Source: Ashinkailepas kermadecensis (taxonomy: Eukaryota > Arthropoda > Thecostraca > Neolepadidae). From it: DNA of 64,000 nucleotides. The DNA lies in NCBI GenBank assembly GCA_034440615.1, contig JAOTOM010004960.1, forward strand, positions 459,501 through 523,500. The letters run 5' to 3'. Each line of letters opens with the position of its first letter. Position 1 is the stretch's first letter. The translations under genes were made by a program, and so were the position numbers. The notes beneath the pieces are model-generated. The model searched no databases and had not been told where the DNA came from. It saw only the letters and a list, made by a program, of their open reading frames with translations. Below, one piece after another: positions 12,196-23,815 of this stretch.

Positions 12196-13687
12196 TCTTA
12201 TTTGTACAATTTTTAGGAAAAATTGTTTGGAAGTTTTCAACTTTTAACAAACTAAGTTGTTTTTTTGCATGGAAGGTTAAGTTAGGTTAGGTTAGGTTGG
12301 GTTAAGTTACATCGTTTTTTCTTCATTTTTAACCTTACTTATAATGCTATGTAACCCGACTCCAAGCCCCTTTTTGGGTGCTACTTTCCTCCCAACTGAA
12401 AAGTATGCATTTGCAGAGGAAATAAGTGGTCACATCATGCTTACCACACTCATAAACATTGCATTAGAAAAAGAGGTTTCAAGAAACCAGTAGTTATCTT
12501 AAACTGCAAATTTGCCCTTCTCTCATGATGACAGCGGCATATCAGCACCCACACCTTTGACATGCACTGCATTAAGGTTTCTTGCAAGTGTCACTTCAGT
12601 TAGGTATGACCAGGGTTGGATTTATGTCTTGGAATTCTGTAATTGGAGAGGAAAATTATGTGGCATTACAGGTTGGTACCTATGTAGAGCACTATGAGGA
12701 CTTTTCTTTGAATCTGAATCCTGGATTTTGAAAGGAAAACTGCGTGGCATTCCAAGTTGGAGAATGATTTGATTTGTTTCTGTCATCAAAAACTGCTGTA
12801 CCGTTTACGGCCATGATCCGTGTTTCCATGTTCCCATGATCATGACCAGACAGCAAGGAGCTGTTGGTCCAGCAAGGACCAAACAGCAACTCATTGTCAA
12901 ACTCAATACATCTTTTGGAAAAAGGAGTGGATAATTTCCCAGAGATATTAATATTCTGGGCGGCCAACATCCAAGACAAGGGCATGTTTCTAATACTTGT
13001 TCTGACTCTCAGAGACGAAACACCACTTACGCAAACATACACAAAGTCAACCTTCAGCCCCCCCAAAATATTTTTTGGGTGGAAAAAAAAACAAAAAACC
13101 CATTTTAAAAAAAAAACGCGCCAAAAAAAAAAACTTGTCTAAACCCTACAATCTCAAGGGCAGGGCAGCAAATAAGAAAGAGAAAATAACCAAAAAAAAA
13201 AAAAAAAAAAACAATATTCCTCCCCCCTCGGGGTGTTTTCTTCCCCCCCCCCCCTGTCCCCACGATCCTAGCTACTAAATTGTTTCGATACGTTTCTGAT
13301 ACATGTACTAAAACAAGATGAGTACGTATATGTCTGGATGTGTAGGAAAAACATATTGACTTCGCATGTTAAGAAGCAAAACGGCCTGATGAAAAATAAT
13401 ATCCATACGCAATGATAATACGGTACCGTAGGTTGTCACCATAACTGGATGTATTTTTTCTTCAAATATCTGTCGCTTACGCTCGTTGCCGAGTGGGTGA
13501 ATTTTTTGTCACCTCTGCCAGATTCCTCACATGGCTATGCTCCTGAATGCACCGCATCTATCTTCACACCTGCCATTTCTATTAATGTTGTGGGGTAGCC
13601 AGTCCCTCCTCTCTAGCCTCCACTGCATATTACCCTTATGACGGATGAAATCTGCTGTGTTGGTGTAGATTCATTTCGTACGGACAT

Positions 13688-13691
<4 letters not shown>

Positions 13692-13739
<48 letters not shown>

Positions 13740-13783
13740 CCACACACACTCATACACACACACACCACACACACACATACTAT

Positions 13784-13857
<74 letters not shown>
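13692..13857 (+). repeat. (CA)n followed by (TA)n microsatellite
   Basis: An interrupted CA run to about 13779, then about 36 TA units from 13786 to 13857. Confidence 0.98.
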
Positions 13858-13860
<3 letters not shown>

Positions 13861-15269
13861 TGTATATGTGCCTTCAACAATTTTATCTTAGCTCACGAGT
13901 ACCAGAATCATCTACATTTTTAGGCTTTCGAGCAGTAATCCTATATAGCAAATTTTCCGAACGCAATTTATTTAGTCTTCCTTATCAAGGGATCAGTTTG
14001 TAGCTCTCTACACCTTGCACCTGGAAATGTAAACATAATTGCACTGGAGTTGGTAGACAAAAAGAACATCCTACAAGTCACGATAAAATTTAAGTGGTAC
14101 GAAGGTATTTATACATCGGATGAATTGATCACATTTCATGTGACATATGCGACGCTTAACATGTCAAACATGTGGAAGTAGCAAGATAAAATGGTGAAAT
14201 AAGTCAGAATGTAGCCGAAGGTTGTGCAATTATATGCTACACTTTTCGAATCGTCAGTTACAGCATATTCATTTTGCCCACAAAGTATTATATTTTTAGC
14301 GAAGGTCACTACACAGTGTGAGATAGCGCTCTGAAATTTCGAGTATCTGATGACGTATCGGTGGTGCGTATTTTGATGTAAGGAAGAATGCCTAAATTTA
14401 GATGTAAGACATTCGTGTCATGTCAAGTCAATTAGATATAATGTCATTGGTATGGGCATGCTAAACAAATTCGCGTATAAACGGTGATGATCTGGCGCAC
14501 ACTCCATTATTGAGGAACTAAACCTCTGTACAAACGAATGTTTGATTACTCAAACCTAGCTAAGAGGGGAGTCATTTACCTTTCTGCTTGGCATCAAGTC
14601 ACTGACGTTTCTAAAACCGCACAGGGTCATTGACCTATGTTGCAAGTTTAGGCTCTATGCACCTGCTTTTTTTTAGAAAGTAGCCCCAAGGAAATACTAG
14701 TGTGCTTATTCACGCTCGCGAGAACCCGTCACAGAGTCCCGGTCACGTAAGGTCACTTACCCTCGCTGGAATTAGCAGCTTGCACCTTTGCATAGCACGG
14801 GAAGGAGTTGGTGCGACCACCCTGACAATTTCAAACAGAGCAGGCTGGAGAAATAACACAATAACCAGTGTGCAGCTTGCTACAAGATCTCGCGACAGAC
14901 ACCAAGCATGGCCTATGGATGTTATAGATCGACTTTAGGGGCGATGTCAAGACTCGGATGTTGTCAAAAGACAAGGAATTTTGGGAGTTCTCGCACATTT
15001 TAAAGAAATGTGCTGGGTATGCGTGCGAAGTACTCACCTAAGAATCACATTGTATTTTGGCAGTCTGAAAACGTGTTGCAAGCAGCGTTCCGAACTAACG
15101 GAAAGGTGCCATATCAGATCAAAGCCCATATTCAATTTTCGAAACCCTTACCCAAAATTCCATGGGTCACTTTTTAGGGGAAAATGGACATATGTTCAAA
15201 TTATATAACCAAAATCACATCGGAGTGTCCCAACTTCGAGACCGGTTATCCGGAATCATCTTAGGCCAT
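13858..15269. other. Intergenic, no gene recognised
   Basis: No supported exon, repeat array or regulatory element seen. Confidence 0.4.
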
Positions 15270-15411
15270 TCAATTGAATGCGCATGATCGGTCCAGTGGG
15301 TAAGGCGCACTCAGAAAAGGACATGTTCCGAGATGGAACCAAGACAGCCATCAGCATGATCTTGAAGCTCATGCTGACGACGACGCCTCCCGATGAGCCA
15401 AGAGGAAACAA

Positions 15412-15470
<59 letters not shown>
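15270..15470 (+). repeat. SINE-like head with adjacent (TA)n tract
   Basis: The words GGTCCAGTGGGTAAGGCGC at 15291-15309 resemble a tRNA A box, but no B box lies at normal spacing. The (TA)n tract covers 15413-15465. I treat the block as a probable tRNA-derived SINE fragment. Confidence 0.4.
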
Positions 15471-15471
<1 letters not shown>

Positions 15472-17790
15472 CTTTACACATACAATCAAATGCAATGAAA
15501 AAGAGAGGTCATGCTTGAGTCGCAGAAGCAGCTGGCGAAAAGTACAAAAAGGAAAAATACGATTAATTCCGCCAAGGTGTCGCAGCGCTGCTCAAGATGC
15601 CAGAAGTCCACCTGCAACAAGCACGCTCACCGACGTACTGCCATCACAGGTGGCCAGTGCGCAAGGCCCGCAGCGTGCGATTTGTAATATATAACTGCTG
15701 GGCTCGATTCGAGTCGAAATTAGGAGACTAGTGGAAACAAAACATGGTAAGCTACCCAAAGTCTGTTTTCACCATTCGCTTGTGAAATTAACTTCTTGAC
15801 CTCGCATACTTACTTTTGAGCAAAACATTGGATTTGAGGGTTCGAGACGTTGCCTCGCGAATTGGATCGAGTAACACTGGGGCGGCAAAGTAATTTTTGA
15901 ATCCTTACTACAAGGAAGCTACAGCTTGTTAGCTTATAAATATTTGGCATTTGATATATTCTGAAATGTGAATTACTTTTACAACAACCCAACCTTGGTC
16001 AACCTTGGAGGTTGATCTTCAAGGTCAACGATCATAGCTGAAATATGTTCTTGGAGGATATTTGAGGAGATAGTGTGATATAAATTCGAGCTCAGCGTCC
16101 AGGTTTACCGCCAAGACACTGAAATCGTCGCTTGGCCACACACATTTTGTGAAGGTCATCCGAGGTCATCAAAGGCTAATGACCTTGGTTGACCTCGATT
16201 CTTCAATGAGCTCGTTTGGCTACTTGCAGCAGGAAGTTGAGTTCGGAGTCCTCTTTTATCCTTAAGCCATTTGAACTGCCGTCTAGTCACACTCACTTCG
16301 CGAACCGTTAAAATATATATGATCAAGGCTAAGATTGACCTGACCTGGAGGTTTAGCTAATGGGCCAATCATGATGTGCAGGACACCAACCGGTAGGCCA
16401 TGTCCAAACATATACAAGCACGTCAAATGTTGTGGCTTCCTGTCATTTGTTTTGATGTGGTAGTGTTTTTCATCCGAAGACATTATATTTTCTTGAAATC
16501 TTTATAGCTGACCAGACCTGGAATATCAACGCTTGATGTCACGGGCTAGATTGGTCACATTAGATACAAGCGGTCTCCAACCATGCTCTAAATTATCATT
16601 GATGTCTCCCGCTCAATTAGAGATGGAATGACGATGGGATGGCAGCTGCCAATCCCTTCTGTCCTCGGTAAAGGTAGATGACGAAATGCTATTGATAGGC
16701 TAGGGTTACGAAGAAGTACCTGGTAGAAGCGAATGCAGGGCACCATTCAAACCATGTCGCAAACTGATGGTGTGAAACAGCTAAATATAATGAGATTTTC
16801 AATACGAATTCACGAATATTTTGTACGATGAAAGGATATCCTAGCATACATTCACAATACCATCGGTGAATGGCTGTATTCATGCTAGAAAGAACGGTTT
16901 CCGGCCTCCTGTGGCTACTTTCCTCGTCGACGGACATGCATTGACTGCCTCTATAAGTGACGGTGTCCGGCAGTGGCCTTTGGCTTACACAGACAAGGAA
17001 AATTTCATTGTTCTTGCTATGAAGTTTAAGCGCATCACCATAGATGGCAGCGATGGTGAGCTGGTTCAAGTGGCTCTCTTCCTCGCATGATTATTTTATG
17101 TTTTCATTACTGTAATTTTGCGGCTGTGGACTGAAAACAAAATCGCAAAAATGGTGCTCAACATCGGTAAGATGGGCGCATGTACATTCACGTGACATGC
17201 ATTTGTTGGTCAAACTTCTCAAATAATTCGATTATTGTTGACGAGAGCAAACATGATCACCGAGTTCAGCCTCAGCCCGCCAAGACGACATAAAGGATAT
17301 TCAGTTTTCGCAGCAACAAACAACATCTGATGTTAATTGAATAAAATGATCGCTCTTGATATTGCAAGGGTTGTTGTGGGAGTAATCATTGAGAACATTC
17401 AATACCACCATGCCATGTATTTTGGACAAAACAGTCGCAGCAAAGAAGGTAAAAATGCAGCTTCGACAAAACGCACTAGGTTTCCATCAGAAATGACGCC
17501 ACCACCAGGTGAACTGTCCCAATCTGAACACTCGCCTTAAAAAAATCCGCAGCATATGAATCATCAGCGGTGCCAAGCGGCTACTGTGCGACTTTCTTTT
17601 CGATGGTGGCTAGGAAAATGCCTAGCAACATGTCATTCAACTTCTGTGGCGAGAATTAACGTCTTGATTTAGGCAGATGGACACTGAGATTATGACCATT
17701 TCTTTGCCGTTTTGCACCAGTGCGCTTAAATGTGTCGTGAGAGTATGTGGATAGTTTCTGAATTATAAATGTTGTCACGAACTTGATGCG
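15471..17790. other. Intergenic with scattered AGGTCA words, no gene recognised
   Basis: Many direct and inverted AGGTCA/TGACCT hexamers occur between 15795 and 16345. The hexamer also marks repeats at 24.1-25.2, 36.2-37.6, 45.3-45.4 and 63.5-64.0 kb. The rest is unassigned. A short GGCTA tandem run lies at 17811-17840. Confidence 0.4.
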
Positions 17791-18151
17791 TACCACTGCT
17801 AGGCTGAGCTGGCATGGCTAGGCTAGGCTAGGCTGGGCTGGAACCTCTGGGCTGGCATTGAAAGGGAGCGATGCAATTGAACCCCCACGCTCCTGACGGT
17901 GAGCTGGGATATCATGGTGGTAATCCTCCCGGAACTGGCAGTACCGAGAGGGGATCGTAGCGGTGCCTGTGCAGCAGCGAAGTGGACTGACATCCATCAT
18001 CTGACGGCGGCCTCGTGGCCAACGGCACCTCGCCCGTCCATCATGTCCCGGCGGCGACTGTCGGCGACCGGCATATTTCTGCGTTTCCTATTCCGTTGGA
18101 TTTCCAATCACCAATGGGAACGAGGACAGTTTTGTTGGGGGCGGTGGCTGG

Positions 18152-18159
18152 TATAAAAG
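18152..18159 (+). promoter_or_regulatory. TATA box of gene A
   Basis: TATAAAAG in a GC-rich context, about 30-45 bp upstream of the expected transcription start (TTCTCAGA at 18193-18200 is a possible initiator) and 230 bp before the start codon. A 5' untranslated exon to 18219 with a CCCCG|GTGAGA donor, and the TTTTGCAG acceptor at 18381-18388, complete the 5' end. Confidence 0.65.
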
Positions 18160-18388
18160 GAAGCTAGGACTGACCGTGGAGAGGTTGCTTGTTCTCAGAG
18201 CCTCTGCGTCGCGACCCCGGTGAGACACGTCTGGGTGGCGGACGCCATTTTTTCTGTCGACGCCTCCGGCTGCAGGTTCGGCTGGCCGGGCGGCGGCTGG
18301 TCGCCTCAACAGACATAGCAGAACACCTCTGATCGTCGTACAGGCACCACAGTCCCTTCCTGCTGACTCATCGCTCTCCGTTTTGCAG

Positions 18389-18460
18389 CCATGAAGAGCA
18401 TACTGTACGTAGCGGTGGCGGTCAGCCTCCTTGGATATGCCCTCTCCTCTGAGCCGGAAG
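18389..18460 (+). CDS. Gene A exon 2: start codon and signal peptide
   Basis: Acceptor GTTTTGCAG, then CC and ATG at 18391. It encodes MKSILYVAVAVSLLGYALSS and then EPE, with a hydrophobic core and probable cleavage after Ser-Ser. The donor G|GTAAGT is phase 1. Confidence 0.8.
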
Positions 18461-21400
18461 GTAAGTGCCGCCGAGCTCCACCAACTGAATCCAAATGCTG
18501 CTGGGGATGACGACTTTTACTGGCTGTTCTTCTCACCGGTCACTGCGGTTTGCAAGGGCTTCCAATTTGAGGTTGTCTTACAATGTTAAGCTATAAGGAG
18601 ACCTGTCTACATTTTGTTGATGTGAACTCGGAAAACCATTACCTGGTGTTGACGATCTCCATTCATGGCCATCCAAGCTGGCCCAAAATATCTCCAAAGT
18701 GAGTGCAATTATTGCCTTAGTTTCTAAGATTAACATAATTAACTAAGATTAACATAATCTGAGTGGCATTCTAACTGTTGACCAAACATCCAGTAACTCA
18801 TTTCATATTACGTCCGCTTGTCCGGTGTTTTCCAGCGGAATTTAAAGCTTCTGTATGTCATATTTTATAACATAACTTGTCATATGTGTATATGGCAGGT
18901 GAAAATGCAGTACCATGCAGTACCATAACGGAACGAAGCATAATGTAAGCTAGGATGTTTATTCCCTTAAATACTGTTTAAGTTTGCTTAGGCATATCAG
19001 GATACCCAATGTGCATTCTAATCTTGAAAAAATTGGCTGCTGTGGGCAGGAATTCCGTACGTTGTTGATGGGCATCAGACACCGGAAACCTGCTGCAGTA
19101 GTGGCTGCGTTGTAGCTTTACGTGAAAGGATATCTTTAGTCTCAGGATGCTTTCCGAGCCGATGATGTATGTCCACTCTGCTTTGCATTGCGTTGTATTT
19201 AGTAGCATTACTATCCGTATTACAAGGAACTCGCTTTCTGCAGAGTGCCCGATCCTGAGCGTTCATATAATTTGTGTGTCTTTCATTCCGATAATGATTT
19301 GGCCAGCTTGCTTCACACACTACACATCTTACAGACTCACCGAAGGAGAGGCTGATCGCCCTGTACAAAACGGCCACATATGTCACCGTGAGCACCAGCA
19401 CAGTGAGCCGGTACTACTCCTGCATCACCAGTAAGCTACAACACCATACTCACAACATATCCCACACCCACACCAGCTGTCCATCTCCCCAAGTGCCAGG
19501 ACCAGCCCGTCACCTGCATCCTGACTGTTGTGCTCCGTTCGCGTGAGAAAAGCGAGCGCGATTTCAGCTGACAGCGCAACTTTCAGTGTCCGTGGAGCGT
19601 CAAAGCCTGGCCAGAACCTTCTGGGGTGTGTGGCGCACAGCGACAGTGGCCTCTGTCTCCATCACCACGTCCACGGCTTTCTTCACGTGCAGTACTGGTA
19701 AGTGCCCATGTGCTGGAAGGCACATGCGAAGCGGACAGAAGTGGTGAACAAGCGCACAACGCCGCCCGCAAACACGTGGCCTGGACATACGCCTGCCAAG
19801 CATGTGACCTGGACATACGCCTGCCAAACACGTGGCCTGAACATACGCCTGCCAAACACGTGGCCTGGACATACGCCTGCCAAACACGTGGCCTGGACAT
19901 ACGCCTGCCAAACACGTGGCCTGGACATACGCCTGCCAAACACGTGGCCTGGACACGCGCCTGCCAAACACGTGGCCTGGACATACGCCTGCCAAACACG
20001 TGGCCTGGACATGCGCCTGCCAAACATGCGCTTGCTTAGCACATGCCTAGCCGACATAAGCCTGCTGGACCCCGCTGAACATGCACCGCCTGAATGTGGG
20101 CCTGCCGAGCAAGCGTCTGCTGGACAAAAGCTTACGGGGCACACGCTTGCTAAAACGTGGTCCTGCTGAGCGATCGTTATTAAGCGAATTCCTACTGAGA
20201 CTATGTGAGCGGAGCACATTTTTATCAGGCTGACTCGAATGTTTGCTGAGCGTACGCCTGTTGAATATATTTACCATGCACTTGCTGAACTGATGCATGT
20301 CGAAGAAACGCTTGCTGATCACACGACTGCTGTGTATTGACATATTGGATACATGCTATCGGTTGCCATTATGCTCAACAGTTCTCTGATGTCTGATGGA
20401 AGTAGTGAACTTGCGAATAAGGCTACTTGGATTAACATAATAGATGGAAAAGCGTTTTTCTTCCCAGCATAGCAACTTCTGAAGCAGCAACGGACTGCCT
20501 AGGGTGGCATCTTGTGACCTTCGGTGGGATATTTGGTCAAGTAATGAAGATGTAATGTGCTGCCCACACTTTGAGTTCACGATAGCTCGGACGCTGCCCG
20601 CGTATCGACTGAATCGTCGAGCCACACGAATTTGGAAGTTACAGGCTCGGACAAGGCAGTTGGAATGGGAGAGAGACTCCATGACTAGCCAGTTCAGTGT
20701 CGGGGCCTCTTCAGGCGGCCGGATCTCCATGGCACTCGCCTGACCGGCATTGGGATGGCCTGGTGTGCGGGGAATGTGCATGGCCGTTGATATAGACTTT
20801 GCCACTCAGGAGCCGCGGCTGGTACTATGTGTGTTCGAAGGCGTCGTCGGTCCATCACCGGTCCATCATTGGCCGTCAGGTCAGTAGGCTGGTCGGGTCA
20901 GGTCAGCAGATCGCAGAGGGAGACGCCGGTGGTTGCGTGTAGACCAGTCGGCGGTCGCGGTCGCGATAACATGCAATGTTATAGCCCTGATTTGCTTCGC
21001 GTCGGGATGCTTTGATTGGAGTGACTTCAAGTAAGATTTTTCTTCAAGATTGCACACACTTGTCAAACATGAGATCAAATGCACAAGCATCGCAAGACGC
21101 AAAGTTCCACCGGATGTTGACCGCAGTTGAATGTTTGCCAGTACTTTGTCAATACATCCTTATCCTGCTTCCCTGTCCTTTCAGAGGCCTGGCGACGCAG
21201 TTCGTGTTCTATTCCCTGTGCAATGACATGTGATGTGGTCATGCAATGTGTAGGAATTGCGTACGCTGCTCAATATCCTGCTTGGCGCATGGCGAGCTGC
21301 AGTAAAATTCCATGTGCAGAACAAGCGTTCTGGAAGCTTGTGCTTATTGCAATAACTAATTTCACTGTTTTTATTGATAAATGAACTACTTGCTTTTCTC

Positions 21401-22625
21401 TTTTAGCAACGAGCATGCTGTTGCCATAGACGATCTTTGAAAAATGATGCTGCCATAGCTTGCGCAACGATAAGTTGTCGTCTTCTAGACATCTTTAAAA
21501 GTGCATATTTCCCGCTTGTGGTTTATGCTATTGAGGGCACATTTTGCTGATATAAACGTAATTGGAAGAAGTTCTGCGTCTGCATGCAATCTTCTCAAGC
21601 AAAGCTCTAACCTAGAGAGTGCAGTCCGTCTGCTACAGTTGTTGCTGTTCGCTTCGCTCACGGCATTCCTCGCTTGTAGCATCGTCGACCACCGCGTGCA
21701 CGGGCCGCCGGCGCAGGAAGAGAAAAGCTGACATCATGCAGAAGATTGCTCCTGAGTAAGTGGAATGCCATCAGCTACTCGCTAGGCACAGCCTGTCATC
21801 CTGGTAACGTCCTACCCGATCTGCCCATCCGGCCATTCCCTGCAGTGCGACGGCACGCGTCGCCGCTGTCCTGAAGCGCGACGGCAGCTCGTCGCACTGT
21901 CCCGCTAACTCTGCCCTCACTGACAGGGAGGTGGAAGAGCCGGGCACGCCTGAAATTCAGACGTCTGTGCAGACACCGGACAACGGCGTCGATGCGACAG
22001 GCCTGCAGCGCGATCCACGCTTCATCCTCACCATCACCACATCCACGACATCCGTTGTCACCATTACCAGCACCACCATCAATAATGCCATCATCATCAG
22101 CGTTAGCGTCTTGTGTACCGGAGCAACCGGGGAATCGGACCTACCCGCTTGCGGCTAGTGCCAACTCGTGCCCCCCACTCAATGGACTCCAGTCCACGCC
22201 CCACTGCGGTATCCTTGGGGACGCAATGGCCCACCACTACTGCTGCATGCTTCATACTTAACCACACCCGAACGAACAACATGCCGTACGCTAACATCCA
22301 TACCACACATACAACAGTTGTCTGGTTTTTGCATGGACTCTTGCCAAGCACGACACACCAACAACACGCTCGCCCCTATACACATTGATGCCTGTGCATG
22401 CGCAGGACGGCTGAGAGGCAGGCGGAACAGCTGCAGGGCTCGATGATCGAGCAGCCGACGGCTGTGTCGGCCGACACCACTGATGCCAGGCTTGGCTTCA
22501 CCGTCTGGACGACTTCGACCAGCTGGCTGACGCTGTACACGACCAGTCTCAACTCGGCCACCACGGTCGTCATCACCTATCTCTGCACTGATTCCGGCAC
22601 TTCTACCGTGCCCGCCTGCGGCTAG
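18391..22625 (+). CDS. Gene A: secreted Thr/Val-rich precursor with three duplicated exon pairs
   Basis: Coding exons: 18391-18460 (signal), 19335-19430 (3a), 19587-19697 (3b), 20810-20879 (5a), 21680-21755 (5b), 21927-22158 (6a), 22406-22625 (6b). Phases are 1 after the signal exon, 1-1 for 3a and 3b, 1-2 for 5a and 5b, and 2 into 6a or 6b, so any signal-3-5-6 path stays in frame and gives 151-162 residues; using both 3a and 3b gives up to 194. Each half carries an alternating Thr/hydrophobic strand and a Cys pair, separated by an RRRRR or RRRRKRK tract that fits proprotein-convertase cleavage. The signal peptide predicts secretion. No catalytic motif is seen and the function is unknown. Exons 5a and 5b cannot be used together without a frameshift. 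Transcript evidence is absent, so the isoforms are inference. Confidence 0.75.
19335..19430 (+). CDS. Gene A exon 3a: first Thr/Val strand exon
   Basis: Acceptor CATCTTACAG and donor A|GTAAGC. It is 96 nt, phase 1-1. The core TATYVTVSTSTVSRYYSC matches the strand exons of 3b, B and C, ending Tyr-Ser-Cys three codons before the donor. Confidence 0.75.
19587..19697 (+). CDS. Gene A exon 3b: second Thr/Val strand exon
   Basis: Acceptor GCAACTTTCAG and donor G|GTAAGT. It is 111 nt, phase 1-1. The core TATVASVSITTSTAFFTC is parallel to exon 3a, and the intron between them is only 156 bp. Being symmetric, it can be included with or instead of 3a. Confidence 0.75.
19770..20330 (+). repeat. 28-bp minisatellite in a gene A intron
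   Basis: Nine near-perfect copies of a 28-bp unit (AAACACGTGGCCTGG then ACATACGCCTGCC) to about 20023, then decayed CCTGCTGA-type copies to about 20330. Most units contain the E-box CACGTG. Since 28 is not a multiple of three, all three frames on both strands stay open, which explains the long repetitive frames here. Confidence 0.9.
20810..20879 (+). CDS. Gene A exon 5a: first Cys plus Arg-tract exon
   Basis: Acceptor TTTGCCACTCAG and donor GTCAG|GTCAGT. It is 70 nt, phase 1 in and 2 out. It encodes AAAGTMCVRRRRRSITGPSLAV, parallel to exon 5b and to the same exon in B and C: one Cys, one or two residues, then the basic tract. Its coincidence of motif and both phases is the reason for calling it. 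Confidence 0.6.
21680..21755 (+). CDS. Gene A exon 5b: second Cys plus Arg-tract exon
   Basis: Acceptor CGCTTGTAG and donor CCTGA|GTAAGT. It is 76 nt, phase 1-2. It encodes SSTTACTGRRRRKRKADIM and ends with QKIAP. Read through unspliced, the donor itself supplies GAG TAA, so intron retention would end the protein at Glu. Confidence 0.75.
21927..22158 (+). CDS. Gene A exon 6a: first terminal exon
   Basis: Acceptor CCTCACTGACAG, phase 2. An acidic Pro-rich linker (VEEPGTPEIQTSVQTPDNG) is followed by FILTITTSTTSVVTITSTT and a C-terminal Cys-x11-Cys ending PACG, stop TAG. No AATAAA lies before 6b, so transcripts using 6a probably carry 6b in the 3' untranslated region. Confidence 0.75.
22406..22625 (+). 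CDS. Gene A exon 6b: second terminal exon
   Basis: Acceptor TGTGCATGCGCAG, phase 2. The linker contains EQLQGSMIEQPTAVSADTT. It is followed by GFTVWTTSTSWLTLYTTSLN, then SATTVVITYLC and a C-terminal Cys-x10-Cys ending PACG, stop TAG. It parallels 6a and the B and C terminal exons. Confidence 0.75.
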
Positions 22626-22980
22626 ACGGATCGGCTGGGCGAGAGCGCAGCCGGCCGCAGCAGCGTCCGCGGCTGCTCCGTGGCGACCGACGCCTGTCGC
22701 CTGTCGCCTGACGCCTGTCGAGGGCGCGGCGCCGACGGCGGCCTGCCAGGCGGTGGAGTCGCGGCCAGTAGCCGGCGAACGGATGCAGGTCGGCGATACC
22801 CCTGGTCTGCCTGGCTGCTCCACTGCATACCTGTGTTGGCGGGTCGAAGGCTTCTGATCGCATCGGGACAGTTACCACACCACAGGCACTGCCGCTTCAT
22901 CACCGACACGACCAACACCCCGGTCACCAGTTGTTGAGTTTTCTTGTTAGCTCGTTATGCGAATATATACGTTGAAACTG

Positions 22981-22989
22981 TAATAAATA
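22981..22989 (+). terminator. Polyadenylation signal of gene A
   Basis: AATAAATAT about 360 bp after the 6b stop codon, the first canonical signal downstream. Confidence 0.6.
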
Positions 22990-23815
22990 TGAACGCACTC
23001 TCCTATGGCTTTTCTTGATCGTCATCATCTCGAGATAGTGACGATTGACTGATGATCAGGTGGTTGAAGCATTTTGGAACACTGATAATTACTATAAAAG
23101 GTATTTGATATAATCTGGTGTGGCAATAAGGGGAGGGGAGGGGAAATGAGCCCAGCAACATGGCATTGCATGGAAAGAAATCAGTTCAAAATGGCCTCCG
23201 AATTCTGATATTGTTTTCGATATTCCAGTTCATAATTGAGCAAGGTTCATCCGTGGAGAATTACCATTCTCCACAAATGGTCACTTTCTTGGTCCGGTTG
23301 AACAATTGTTTAGTAAGTGTACGCATCCACGAGCCCATGCAAACTTTCTGCACAAAATGCATGCTTCTGGGAAAATTTGCAAGGCACAATGAATTAATTT
23401 CTTTGTTACTGGTCTTCTACGTTGAAGCAGATCTGCACATATCATTGCCATCCATTATCCGACTCGATGGCCATCGAACTACTCCAATGATACAAAGCGA
23501 TGCTACGTTTCTTCGGGGATTGTCACTTGACGAAAGCGATTCTTTGGAAGCTATGACATGTTCCTAACATCCAATAGCTGAATGGGGGATAAAAATGCGC
23601 AGCAAAAATCCACCCAAATCAAAAACGCTGCTCCGTTTCTTCACTCTTAGGCAAACTCTAAGCATTCAGTTCATTAGGCATGGTTTGAGTGAATGTGACC
23701 GTTTGTAATGTTTCTTTTCGTGGCATTTCACGACAGAGGGACCTAATATTTTCAAACTTTGCACCTTTATAATTTGCAGTTGAGCCGAAATTTGTTCCTG
23801 GGGTAATATAGAGTT
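22990..23815 (+). other. Downstream of gene A, one unrecognised open frame
   Basis: An open frame at 23160-23567 would encode 135 residues with an early hydrophobic segment (LRILILFSIFQFIIE). No motif, splice site or promoter supports it. It may be a decayed mobile-element fragment. Confidence 0.2.

Larger units (their letters stand above)
9690..13490 (+). repeat. Copy 1 of a large diverged dispersed repeat with TTAGG runs
   Basis: Segments align in order and orientation with 40868-43450: the block near 9700-9770 with 40868-40960, 12594-13040 with 41818-42250, and 13255-13490 with 43215-43450. The last two pairs are close to 85-90 percent identical by eye. Between them lie AT-rich stretches with many AGGTTAGG words. 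The segment at 10030-10210 also resembles 61985-62160. No transposase or reverse transcriptase is readable in it. Confidence 0.7.

Noticed and set aside
19683..20219. Long frames on both strands with repeated Cys/Arg/Gly motifs
   Set aside because: They are products of the 28-bp minisatellite, open in all frames by periodicity, and lie in a gene A intron.
21127..21384. Possible extra exon of gene A after the acceptor at 21186
   Set aside because: The acceptor is good, but the phase 1 frame gives a long Cys-containing tail without family motifs, and the phase 2 frame ends after about 15 codons (LATQFVFYSLCNDM).
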